Shown here one piece after another: positions 16,991 through 22,767 of a stretch of DNA of 25,769 nucleotides. The translations under genes were made by a program, and so were the position numbers. Positions within the stretch are counted from its first letter, which is position 1. Every line of letters starts with the position of its first letter. The notes below the pieces were generated by a model that searched no databases, was not told the origin of the DNA, and saw only the letters and a program-made list of their open reading frames with translations. The DNA is taken from contig JAEZKD010000043.1 in assembly GCA_023415655.1 (NCBI GenBank), positions 1 to 25,769 on the forward strand, in the 5' to 3' direction. This DNA comes from Bacillota bacterium (GTDB lineage: Bacteria; Bacillota; Clostridia; Lachnospirales; Lachnospiraceae).

Positions 16991-17791
16991 ATGACACAGG
17001 AAGTATCAAAATTTTGTGATAAGCTCATTCAACTAAGAAGAGAAAAAGGATACTCTCAAGAACAGTTAGCAGATTATCTAAATGTATCAAGACAGGCGGT
17101 TAGTAAATGGGAAGCAGATCAGACAATGCCAGCATTAGATAAACTAGTACAGATTGCAGACATCTTCGGTGTCAGTGTTGATTATCTGATTCGTGAAAAT
17201 GCAATTCAGGAAGAAAAGAATAAAACAGTTGTAACTACAACGGATGATTCCACTATGATGGAGCAGTTCAATGAACTTAAAACTATAATGAGAGAACGTA
17301 ATATCTATGATTACAAAAGTAAAACCAAAGTATTTGGAATTCCTCTCGTACACGTAAGATTTTCAACAACCGGCCAATTAACAGTTGCAAAAGGTATCAT
17401 TGCTGTTGGAAGTGTAGCGATTGGAGTCGTATCCTTGGGAGCCTTCTGTTTTGGACTTATATCATTTGGAGCTATCTCGATAGGATTATTGTTAGCAATT
17501 GGAGCAATCAGTCTCGGAACAGTTGCATTAGGAGCTGTTGCAGTGGGTATTCTTGCAATTGGTGCAGCAGCATTTGGAGTATATGCAATGGGTGCCAGTG
17601 CAATTGCTAGTTCGCTTGGTGTTGGTGCTGCAGCTACTGGGAAAATTGCAATTGGAGAAGAAGTACATGGGCAATATGCTTACCATTGGAATGAGATTAC
17701 AAGAATCGAAGCACAACAGTTAATTCAAAGTATGTATCCACATTTTCCAGACTTTTTAGTTCGGTTGTTCACGTTGAGAGTTGGAAGATAG
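16991..17791 (+). CDS. XRE-family HTH regulator with C-terminal Gly-pentad repeat domain
   Basis: 266 residues from the ATG at 16991, which has AGGAG eight bases upstream; the in-frame ATG at 16838 would add 51 residues of non-family sequence without a ribosome site. Residues 5-65 are a Cro/XRE helix-turn-helix ('LRREKGYSQEQLADYLNVSR', 'QAVSKWEADQTMPALDKL'). After a linker, 'YDYKSKTKVFGIPLVHVRF' leads into a repeat block where Gly occurs at 135, 140, 145, 150, 155, 160, 165, then after one extra residue at 171, 176, 181, 186, 191, 196 and 201. The pattern is roughly xx-small-hydrophobic-Gly. Similar HTH-plus-repeat proteins recur in clostridia as far as I recall. The block could be a membrane or a beta-helical structure. 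DNA targets and function are unknown. Confidence 0.88.
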   Translation: MTQEVSKFCDKLIQLRREKGYSQEQLADYLNVSRQAVSKWEADQTMPALDKLVQIADIFGVSVDYLIRENAIQEEKNKTVVTTTDDSTMMEQFNELKTIMRERNIYDYKSKTKVFGIPLVHVRFSTTGQLTVAKGIIAVGSVAIGVVSLGAFCFGLISFGAISIGLLLAIGAISLGTVALGAVAVGILAIGAAAFGVYAMGASAIASSLGVGAAATGKIAIGEEVHGQYAYHWNEITRIEAQQLIQSMYPHFPDFLVRLFTLRVGR

Positions 17792-17849
17792 CGTAGCTGT
17801 TAGGGTTGATTTTAGTATGAATTAAGGTTAATGATGTGGGGAGAGGGGG

Positions 17850-17956
17850 GATTATCTACCTTTACATCTGAAACACAGGAATATATTACCATGCAAAATC
17901 AGCATTGCAAAATTTCAAATTTTGAGTTATAATTAATTTCCGTGTGGTAGATAATC
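17850..17956. repeat. Long-range inverted repeat upstream of tRNA-Ser
   Basis: GATTATCTACC (17850-17860) and GGTAGATAATC (17946-17956) are exact complements 85 bp apart, enclosing the tRNA promoter. The right arm also sits in a small GTGTG...CACAC hairpin (17942-17960). It may be chance or a folded leader; no function is supported. Confidence 0.4.
17905..17933 (+). promoter_or_regulatory. Promoter of tRNA-Ser
   Basis: TTGCAA (17905-17910), a 17-bp spacer and TATAAT (17928-17933), 41 bp upstream of the mature tRNA 5' end. The spacer contains the palindrome AAAATTTCAAATTTT. Confidence 0.8.
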
Positions 17957-17974
17957 ACACAAAAGTTAATATTT

Positions 17975-18060
17975 GGAGACGTATCGAAGAGGCCGTAACG
18001 AGACTGACTCGAAATCAGTTGAACCGCAAGGTTCCGTGGGTTCGAATCCCACCGTCTCCG
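17975..18060 (+). tRNA. tRNA-Ser (anticodon CGA)
   Basis: An 86-nt class II tRNA. The acceptor stem is GGAGACG/CGTCTCC with discriminator G. The anticodon stem ACTGA/TCAGT encloses the loop CTCGAAA, giving anticodon CGA for the UCG codon. A long variable arm (GAACCGCAAGGTTC) is as expected for serine, and the T arm is GTGGG-TTCGAAT-CCCAC. CCA is not encoded. Its 3' end is the attachment site of the adjacent prophage remnant, which reconstitutes the gene end. Confidence 0.97.
18040..18060 (+). repeat. Attachment site copy 1 (attL) within the tRNA-Ser 3' end
   Basis: The last 21 bases of tRNA-Ser, starting GTTCGAATCCCACC, recur at 21351-21371 with a single C-to-T change. An integrase tail lies directly downstream, as expected for a phage integrated into a tRNA gene. 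Confidence 0.85.
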
Positions 18061-18065
18061 TTAAT

Positions 18066-18095
18066 AACCCTAGGAAATTCTAGGGTTTTTCTTTT
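18066..18095. terminator. Terminator shared by tRNA-Ser and the prophage integrase tail
   Basis: AACCCTAG and CTAGGGTT form an 8-bp perfect stem with a six-base loop, followed by TTTCTTTTTT. It lies six bases after the tRNA and contains the integrase stop codon on the other strand. A related hairpin follows the second att copy at 21377, so the element appears to supply the terminator. Confidence 0.85.
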
Positions 18096-18331
18096 TTGTG
18101 TTGCATTTCGTGTTGCATGATATCTGAAAAATAACTGTCAATAGCTTTATCAACGCGTTCTCTTTCCTCTGAAAATGTATGAGTATAAACTTTTTTCATA
18201 ACGTAATCAGTTTTCTAACCTCCACGTTCCTGTGCATACTTATCAGGTATCCTTAGTTGAGCCATCACAGATGCATTTACATGACGAAGATCGTGAAATG
18301 TCATGTGAGGGAGGTTATTTTTTGGGGCAAG
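18080..18331 (-). pseudogene. Tyrosine recombinase (phage integrase) C-terminal remnant
   Basis: On the minus strand this encodes 'NNLPHMTFHDLRHVNASVMA', then 'QLRIPDKYAQERGG', an in-frame TAG, then 'KTDYVMKKVYTHTFSEERER' and the tail 'VDKAIDSYFSDIMQHEMQH'. 'HDLRH' is the conserved HxxR box and the Tyr in 'KVYTHTF' is the nucleophile. The TAG sits where family members have Trp ('GGW'), so it is probably a TGG-to-TAG change. The N-terminal and central parts are missing; the sequence joins the portal remnant at about 18332. The position next to the tRNA, reading toward it, fits a site-specific integrase that recombined at the tRNA 3' end. It is non-functional. Confidence 0.88.
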
Positions 18332-19043
18332 GTACCGTTTATTCCGTTCAAGAATAATGACTTTGAACTTCCTGATCTGCAATTTGTTAAGACCTTAGTT
18401 GATAACTACGATGTTACTCGATCTGATGTTGCCAATCTCCTGGAGGACATTAAGAATATTATCTATGCTCTTAGGGGATATGGTGGGGAGAATTTTCCGA
18501 GTTTATGAGAGATTTATCCTATTACCAAGCTGTAAAGCTTGATGAAGAGGGTGGGCTTGAAAAAATTGAAACCACGATCAACATCGAAGCTGCGAAGATT
18601 CACTTTGAACAGTTAAAAAAGGATATCTTTGATTTTGGTCAAGGAGTAGATAAGCGATAAGCTAGGGAATAGTCCTTCTGGGATAGCTCTTAAATTTATC
18701 TATTCTGGATTGGATCTAAAGTGTAATGCACTAGAGGATTGGTTGCTTTGAACAACTCATGTATTTCGTTAATAAGTATCTAGAGGTGACTGGACAGAAA
18801 GTATCTGAAAAAGAGGTTGAGATCACCTTTAATCGTGATATTGCGATTAATGAAAGCCAAGCGATTACAGATTGTCAAAATAGTCAGGGAGTAATCTCAC
18901 AGAAGACGATCATTAAAAACCATCCTTGGGTAGAAAATCTAGACGAAGAATTGAGTCAGATTGAAGAGGAACAAAGTAAGGCAATGAGCGAAGAAGACTA
19001 TGCCAACCAACAAGGTGGTGAGTTAGATAATGGCGAAGAGTAA
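18332..19043 (+). pseudogene. Phage portal protein remnant (SPP1 gp6-like), frameshifted
   Basis: Three reading frames must be joined. Frame 1 gives 'VPFIPFKNNDFELPDLQFVK' to 'YGGENFP'. A missing base near 18499 shifts to 'EFMRDLSYYQAVKLDEEGG' through 'DIFDFGQGVD'. Another missing base near 18657 leads to 'DKLGNSPSGIALKFIYSGLD'. A third shift near 18750 leads to 'EQLMYFVNKYLEVTG' and the C-terminal 'EITFNRDIAINESQAI'. These blocks and their order match the second half of SPP1-type portal proteins, the 12-subunit DNA entry ring of the capsid. The N-terminal third is absent. The 3' end overlaps the next gene by 14 bases, as in intact phages. The last intact stretch (18759-19043) could be read as a 94-residue ORF but is only the tail of this gene. 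Confidence 0.85.
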
Positions 19044-19560
19044 AGATTTCTGGAAAAAGCGCTTTGAGAAGCTAGAGGATGATACATATCGAAAGAGTCA
19101 GGCATATTACCAAGATTTGCAGAAGCAGTTCCGACGTACCACGAATGAGATTGAAATGCAGATTTCTTCCTGGTATTATCGGTTGGCTGATAACAATGAG
19201 ATTAGTTATTCGTTGGCCAAGAAGTACCTTAACCGAAAAGAATTGAAAGAATTTCGTTGGACGGTTAAGCAGTATATCGAATATGGCAAAGATAACGCTT
19301 TGAATCAAAAGTGGATGAAAGAGTTTGAGAACGCATCTATTAGGGTCCATATCTCTCGTTTGGAAGCCATGAAATTACAGATGCAGCAACAGATCGAAAG
19401 GTTGTTTGTTGAGTATGAAGGTGGAACAAGGACGAGTAAACACTGTAGGCATATGGATGGAAAACACTTCCCATTGAGTGATTATAAGGTTAATGTGACA
19501 GCTCCTCCTTTCCATTGTCGTTGTCGAACATGTACGTGTCCTTATTTAGACGGCGTTTAA
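19030..19560 (+). pseudogene. Phage minor head protein (SPP1 gp7-like) with internal deletion
   Basis: A 176-residue open frame. The first 125 residues ('FWKKRFEKLEDDTYRKSQAY' to 'MQQQIERLF') are the helical N-terminus of the gp7/minor capsid family. The end has the family's Cys/His motif: 'SKHCRHMDGKHF' followed by 'APPFHCRCRTC'. Intact proteins have a further stretch of perhaps 100 residues between these parts and a longer C-terminus. The join at 'FVEYEGGTRTSK' therefore looks like an in-frame deletion, and the end at 'PYLDGV' like a truncation. It starts 14 bases before the portal stop, the normal translational coupling. The frame is open, so a product may be made, but a functional head protein is unlikely. 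Confidence 0.75.
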
Positions 19561-19613
19561 GCATGAACAATTTGATGAAAGAACGTTAAACTATATTAAG
19601 GGGGTAGAGAACA

Positions 19614-19778
19614 TTGATTAAATGTCCATTGTTAGAGAAAGATATTGAAGAAGGAACATGTTTTGATATTCAAATGTGTGCAGAGCATATGTGTTCAATA
19701 TATGATAATCCAGAGAATGTAAGAGAAGTTAAAGATTATGAAAAGATTTGCTTAGAATGTAATATGCACGATAACTAA
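19614..19778 (+). CDS. Small cysteine-rich phage-associated protein (54 aa)
   Basis: A TTG start preceded by AAGGGGG about seven bases upstream gives 54 residues beginning 'LIKCPLLEKDIEEGTCFDIQ' (initiator Met). It contains six cysteines, including the pairs 'CxxxxC' and 'CLEC', which suggests a zinc-binding fold. Similar small proteins with an N-terminal 'KCP' and 'GTCFDI' core occur in Firmicute phages and chromosomes as far as I recall; no function is assigned. It is undamaged, unlike its neighbours, and ends one base before a strong terminator, so it looks like a self-contained expressed unit. An in-frame ATG inside would leave too little protein, supporting the TTG start. Confidence 0.65.
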   Translation: MIKCPLLEKDIEEGTCFDIQMCAEHMCSIYDNPENVREVKDYEKICLECNMHDN

Positions 19779-19814
19779 TACCACCAGTCAGTAAAATGAT
19801 TCGGTGGTATTTTT
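19777..19814 (+). terminator. Rho-independent terminator after the small Cys-rich gene
   Basis: ATACCACC (19778-19785) pairs with GGTGGTAT (19803-19810) around a 17-base loop and is followed by TTTT. The stem begins within the stop codon of the preceding gene. Confidence 0.8.
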
Positions 19815-19887
19815 ATACTCAAAATTAGACATCTAGGAAACTAGTTGCTTTTTGCGAAGTCGCGGGAGGAAATACGGAGGTAAATCA

Positions 19888-20067
19888 TTGAAAATATTAT
19901 CAGCAACAGTAGATGAACGACCTAGCGAATGTTCGGCGTGCCCAATTTGCCATAAGGTTCGTTCAAGATCACCGTGTGGAATGGTGAAGACGGTAATTAA
20001 GGGTCATGCAGCTCAAGTAATTAAAGTTCCTGATTGTAGATGTTTATTGAAGGTAAGAAAGGCTTAG
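19888..20067 (+). CDS. Small cysteine-rich hypothetical protein (59 aa)
   Basis: The TTG at 19888 follows CGGAGG by seven bases and gives 59 residues starting 'KILSATVDERPSECSACPIC'. Upstream in-frame codons from 19852 lack a ribosome site. The motif 'CSACPIC' and the C-terminal 'PDCRCLL' provide two Cys clusters around a basic centre ('HKVRSRSPCGMVK'), consistent with a small zinc-ribbon protein. It lies inside the prophage remnant between the terminator and the scaffold remnant. The frame is intact. I do not recognise a named family; a small phage regulatory or structural accessory protein is possible. Confidence 0.6.
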   Translation: MKILSATVDERPSECSACPICHKVRSRSPCGMVKTVIKGHAAQVIKVPDCRCLLKVRKA

Positions 20068-20076
20068 GTGATCCAA

Positions 20077-20118
20077 GTTTATCTCGTATTAAGGCGTAGC
20101 GTTATACGGGATATAAAC
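20077..20118. repeat. Imperfect hairpin upstream of the scaffold remnant
   Basis: GTTTAT...CGTAT (20077-20089) pairs with ATACG...ATAAAC (20104-20118) with small mismatches. A second fold, TATCGC (20124-20129) with GCGATA (20156-20161) enclosing GTGG-AGACA-CCAC, follows. The pair fills the gap before the scaffold ribosome site and may be an mRNA leader structure. Confidence 0.45.
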
Positions 20119-20173
20119 TTCTGTATCGCAGTGGAGACACCACAATTAAAACTAAGCGATAGAAAGGAATAGC

Positions 20174-20425
20174 ATGGAATTTTTAAAAGCAATACTCGGT
20201 GACAAGTATCCAGAGTTTGAAGCTGCTATCACAGCTCATAACGCACTACCAGAAAACAAGGAGAAACCGGTTAAACTTGCAGATCTTGGTGGTTGAGAAT
20301 ACGTAGGTGTTGGCAAGTACAATGCCGTGGTAACAGAAAGAGATGGCTACAAAGAAAAACTTGAAACCGCCGAAGGTACGATAACTGAACACCCAAGCAT
20401 CCTGAGTGCTCGCATGGACATATGA
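20174..20425 (+). pseudogene. Phage scaffold protein (GP20-like) remnant with nonsense codon
   Basis: After GAAAGGAAT and an ATG at 20174 the frame reads 'MEFLKAILGDKYPEFEAAIT' to 'KLADLGG', hits a TGA at 20294, and continues in the same frame 'EYVGVGKYNAVVTERDGYKE' and 'KLETAEGTI' before a TGA at 20423. The short N-terminal helix, a 'G-YV---KYNA---ERD' segment and the onset of a coiled coil match the start of the GP20-type scaffolding family, which helps capsid shells assemble. Intact members are roughly 200 residues, so over half is missing. The premature TGA is probably one substitution from GGA or CGA. Gene order after portal and minor head agrees. Confidence 0.75.
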
Positions 20426-20481
20426 GTTGGTGGAATTTAGGTTGGAAATCACATTAGTTGTTTTTCTCAAAGCTGAATTGA

Positions 20482-20828
20482 AAAGTAAATTCCAGTGCAG
20501 AACTTACAAGTGAAGATAGCGAAGATGTGGTTCTAACGAAAGATGGTTCTATTATTAAGGTTTTGCCAGATTATGAGCCAGACAGCCATCTTTTTAGTTA
20601 TACCTATGTTAATGATTATATGGCATGTGGTTATTTAACATTAGGAATGACTACTCAATATTATTTTGTTGTAGATATTAGCACAAAGGAATTTATTCAA
20701 TATGATTCTTATATTCCATTCGAGGGAACTCAGTATATCATTGTGACTGAAAAGCTCTCGGAAAAGTTCAGGAACAGATAACTAAATTATGGTCAAATTG
20801 TCTTGATGCTAGTGAACAACTTAAGTGA
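20482..20828 (+). pseudogene. Fragment of an unrecognised protein, 5' truncated and frameshifted
   Basis: The frame is open from 20482 ('VNSSAELTSEDSEDVVLTKD') through 'GSIIKVLPDYEPDSHLFSYT' to a TAA at 20781. A GTG at 20527 could start an 84-residue product, but there is no ribosome site. If one base is added near 20767, the frame continues sensibly as 'KVQEQITKLWSNCLDASEQL' to a TGA at 20826, so a single-base loss probably truncated it. The sequence is rich in Tyr, Asp and beta-prone residues and has the look of the C-terminal part of a small Firmicute protein rather than a phage head gene. I do not recognise it. It lies between scaffold remnant and the right attachment site. Confidence 0.45.
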
Positions 20829-21350
20829 ATTCCATTTCCAATGATATCCACTTCATTTATAGAGTTCCAACAAACGATAATACATTGTTATAGAAGAGAA
20901 TAATTACATAAATGATGGGTATACTTCAAATGGATTATTGTAGGTATGAGAATGCCTTATGGCAACACCTTTTTAGAAAACAATAATATTAACAAATATA
21001 AATTATTTATTTTCTACGTGCATAGCGTTGGTCTAGGAACGCTATGATACAGATAATTAACGTAATAACGTCAATTATATCTGACAAGGATATAATAATC
21101 ACCTTCTTTCGGGTATATTTCCCCCTGTTAGAACAATAACTATCCCTTCTCATACCTACAGAATTAGATTATCATGCTACATGAAATTTGTATATTGGAA
21201 TCGTAATCTTATATTTTACAAGGAATGACACCTTGAAGGCACTTACATAGTAACAGATGAATATTGCTATAGACGATTACAAGTCACCTCCCAACTCCAT
21301 CCTAATCAAGTGAAATGCTTAAAAGTACTAATGATTTATGTCTTAAACCT
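20829..21350. other. Noncoding right end of the prophage remnant
   Basis: About 520 bases without a supported gene. The main structure is a perfect 9-bp hairpin, CATAGCGTT (21021-21029) with AACGCTATG (21038-21046), loop GGTCTAGG, not followed by a T-tract. An imperfect palindrome with ATAATT/AATTAT ends lies near 21054-21080. Otherwise nothing stands out. Confidence 0.5.
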
Positions 21351-21371
21351 GTTCGAATCCCACCGTCTTCG
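21351..21371 (+). repeat. Attachment site copy 2 (attR / junction with a second element)
   Basis: A 21-bp copy of the tRNA-Ser 3' end, ending CACCGTCTTCG where the tRNA has CACCGTCTCCG. It is directly followed by a terminator hairpin and integrase tail resembling those at 18066-18221, so it is the junction between two tandemly integrated elements. Confidence 0.85.
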
Positions 21372-21380
21372 CTCTAAACC

Positions 21381-21531
21381 CTAGATTATACTAGGTTTTT
21401 CTTTTTTGTGTTGCATTATTTGTTGCATAATATTTGAAAAATAGTTGTCGATAGCATTGTTGACTCGTTTTCTTTCCTCTGAAAATGTATAAGTACAAAC
21501 CTTTTTCATTACGTAATCAGCATTCCAACCT
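21381..21531 (-). pseudogene. Second tyrosine integrase C-terminal remnant
   Basis: The minus strand encodes 'GWNADYVMKKVCTYTFSEER', 'KRVNNAIDNYFSNIMQQ' and 'IMQHKKEKPSII', a clear relative of the tail at 18080-18221 (by eye about four bases in five agree over 155 bp). The catalytic Tyr position is Cys here ('KVCTYTF' against 'KVYTHTF'), while the Trp lost in copy 1 is kept. Similarity stops abruptly at 21531, so everything upstream of the last 50 or so codons is gone. It is the last visible trace of a second element integrated at the same tRNA. Confidence 0.85.
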
Positions 21532-21553
21532 AAGGTGCAGATGATTGCGACTT

Positions 21554-21582
21554 CGCAAAAATTACAAAATCTTGTAATTGCG
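21554..21582. repeat. Strong hairpin beside the second integrase remnant
   Basis: AATTACAA (21560-21567) and TTGTAATT (21572-21579) pair perfectly around AATC, and an outer CGC/GCG extends the stem past an AAA bulge. There is no T-tract, so it is not an obvious terminator. It may be a remnant of the second element's end. Confidence 0.5.
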
Positions 21583-21613
21583 ATTATTCGGCAATGTTGG
21601 ATTATAAAAAATC

Positions 21614-21643
21614 AAGCCCCTTGGATTTTACTCCTTGGGGCTT
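21614..21643 (-). terminator. Terminator of the Ig-like secreted protein gene
   Basis: AAGCCCC (21614-21620) pairs with GGGGCTT (21637-21643). Read on the minus strand the stem is followed by GATTTTTTA. It lies just past the stop of the minus-strand gene. Confidence 0.75.
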
Positions 21644-21649
21644 AGAAAA

Positions 21650-22342
21650 TCAATTTATTCTCAAAATGAATTTTGCCTTTTCTTGAACGGTTCCATTATC
21701 GTATATCAAATAAACGGTAACTGTTTTACTTTCATTGTATAATGCATATGCCTCTTCATAGTTTGCGCCATTAGGTGTAGAATCTGGAAATTCTCCATAA
21801 GGCCATGGATAAGGTGTTCCAGCTTCTCCTTCTTCATCAAAAACTTCCATGCTTATAGATAAATCTCTTATATCCCCTTCATAAGCCAATCTCTCCAAAT
21901 AATAATTAAATACAATTACTTGCTCAGGGTTTGTATTCACATATGTATTTCTGTAATCACTAGTCGTAACAGAAAAGAACGTTATCGTCCAAAGTCCATC
22001 AAATGTCCCGGCTTCTCCTAATGAGTAGTAATCTTTATTACTATCAACGACGGTAACAGCACAGGTGTACTTCTTGCTTTTGTATGTTGCGGATATTTTA
22101 ACGAAACCTTCTTTTTTTGCTGTGATAGTTCCAGTTTTAGAAACACTTGCGACTTTTGTATTACTGGACTTCCAACTTATTTTACTTGCATTAATGCTCC
22201 CAAGTTTAAGTTTTAATGTTGAGTCTACTTCCATTGTGGCTTTGGCTTTGCTAAGCTTCAATGTTGCAGCCTCAATTCTATGAGGTGCTAATAAAACTAG
22301 GCATAAGCAGAATACGGTTAATAGTGAAAACAGTCGTTTCAT
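21650..22342 (-). CDS. Secreted Ig-like (Big_2-type) domain protein
   Basis: 230 residues from the ATG at 22342, which has GGAGG seven bases upstream; an in-frame start at 22357 lies before that site and is less likely. Residues 1-27 are a signal peptide ('MKRLFSLLTVFCLCLVLLAP' then 'HRIEAAT'). Residues 28-105 form a bacterial Ig-like domain with the usual 'ISWKSSNTKVASVSKTGTIT' and 'AKKEGFVKISATYKSKKYTC' signature. Residues 110-230 are a beta-rich domain ('EAGTFDGLWTITFFSVTTSD', 'VIVFNYYLERLAYEGD', 'KTVTVYLIYDNGTVQEK') resembling DUF4352/DUF5067-like extracellular domains in outline only. There is no anchor, and the Cys in 'CLCL' lacks a clear lipobox. It is a monocistronic unit with its own promoter and terminator. 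Role unknown; adhesion or protein-protein contact is plausible. Confidence 0.88.
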   Translation of the reverse strand: MKRLFSLLTVFCLCLVLLAPHRIEAATLKLSKAKATMEVDSTLKLKLGSINASKISWKSSNTKVASVSKTGTITAKKEGFVKISATYKSKKYTCAVTVVDSNKDYYSLGEAGTFDGLWTITFFSVTTSDYRNTYVNTNPEQVIVFNYYLERLAYEGDIRDLSISMEVFDEEGEAGTPYPWPYGEFPDSTPNGANYEEAYALYNESKTVTVYLIYDNGTVQEKAKFILRIN

Positions 22343-22384
22343 AATCAATCCTCCCATATATTTACATATATATCAATATGGAAA

Positions 22385-22413
22385 ATTATAACATTAAATG
22401 TTATCTATTACAA
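22385..22413 (-). promoter_or_regulatory. Promoter of the Ig-like protein gene
   Basis: On the minus strand, TTGTAA (22413-22408), a 17-bp spacer and a perfect TATAAT (22390-22385), about 43 bp before the start codon. Confidence 0.75.
22388..22404. promoter_or_regulatory. 17-bp palindrome inside the promoter (possible operator)
   Basis: ATAACATT-A-AATGTTAT is a perfect inverted repeat with a one-base centre. It fills the spacer and overlaps the -10 of the minus-strand promoter, the position where a dimeric repressor would block RNA polymerase. AT-rich palindromes can be chance; function is inferred. Confidence 0.5.
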
Positions 22414-22458
22414 TGAAATGAATAAAGATATTGTGTGTACAAGCCATGAATAGATAAG

Positions 22459-22503
22459 AAAGTCCAATATTACAATAATGTTGCACAAAGCGTGGACTTT
22501 TTT
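22459..22503 (+). terminator. Orphan hairpin terminator upstream of the ABC operon
   Basis: AAAGTCCA (22459-22466) pairs perfectly with TGGACTTT (22493-22500), followed by TTTAATG, so the T-run is six. An inner stem CAATATT/AATGTTG is possible. On the plus strand no gene ends nearby, so it would stop a short leader RNA. The remaining gap to 22767 holds a TATAAT at 22662-22667 without a good -35. Confidence 0.55.
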
Positions 22504-22767
22504 AATGTTTAGGGAACTGGGGATGAGAACAACAGTACATATTTGACGGGAAGTAGTAGATATTAAAGCTTTTTTTTTTATTAAAATTTCGTTTGACTTT
22601 TTTAATGTTATATTAATGGAAATCATATGAAATCCCCATAGAAGCAAATTCTTTCATGCAATATAATGGATGAAAAATGAGTTGTGTATTTGAACGAAAG
22701 AAGCAAAATTATTTAGAAGCTTTATTGAGTTGACTTTCTTTCATACAAATACAAATAGGAGGACGAA

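Larger units (their letters stand above)
18061..21371. mobile_element. Decayed SPP1-type prophage remnant in tRNA-Ser
   Basis: A segment of about 3.3 kb bounded by the tRNA 3' end and its 21-bp copy. It carries, in phage order, an integrase tail, portal, minor head protein, small ORFs and scaffold start. Most are frameshifted, nonsense-mutated or internally deleted. The integrase tail is fused almost directly to the middle of the portal gene near 18332, so the lysogeny, replication and packaging genes were lost in one or more deletions. The right part (20830-21350) shows no gene. It cannot be mobile on its own. Confidence 0.85.

Noticed and set aside
18257..18508. An 83-residue ORF as a real gene
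   Set aside because: Its first third is antisense to the integrase tail and the rest is the frameshifted portal protein.
22065..22283. Plus-strand ORF inside the Ig-like gene
   Set aside because: Antisense to a well-supported secreted protein with its own promoter, ribosome site and terminator.
22593..22614. TTGACT...TATATT as promoter of the second ABC operon
   Set aside because: The spacing is only about 10 bp, too short for sigma-A; no convincing promoter was found for this operon.
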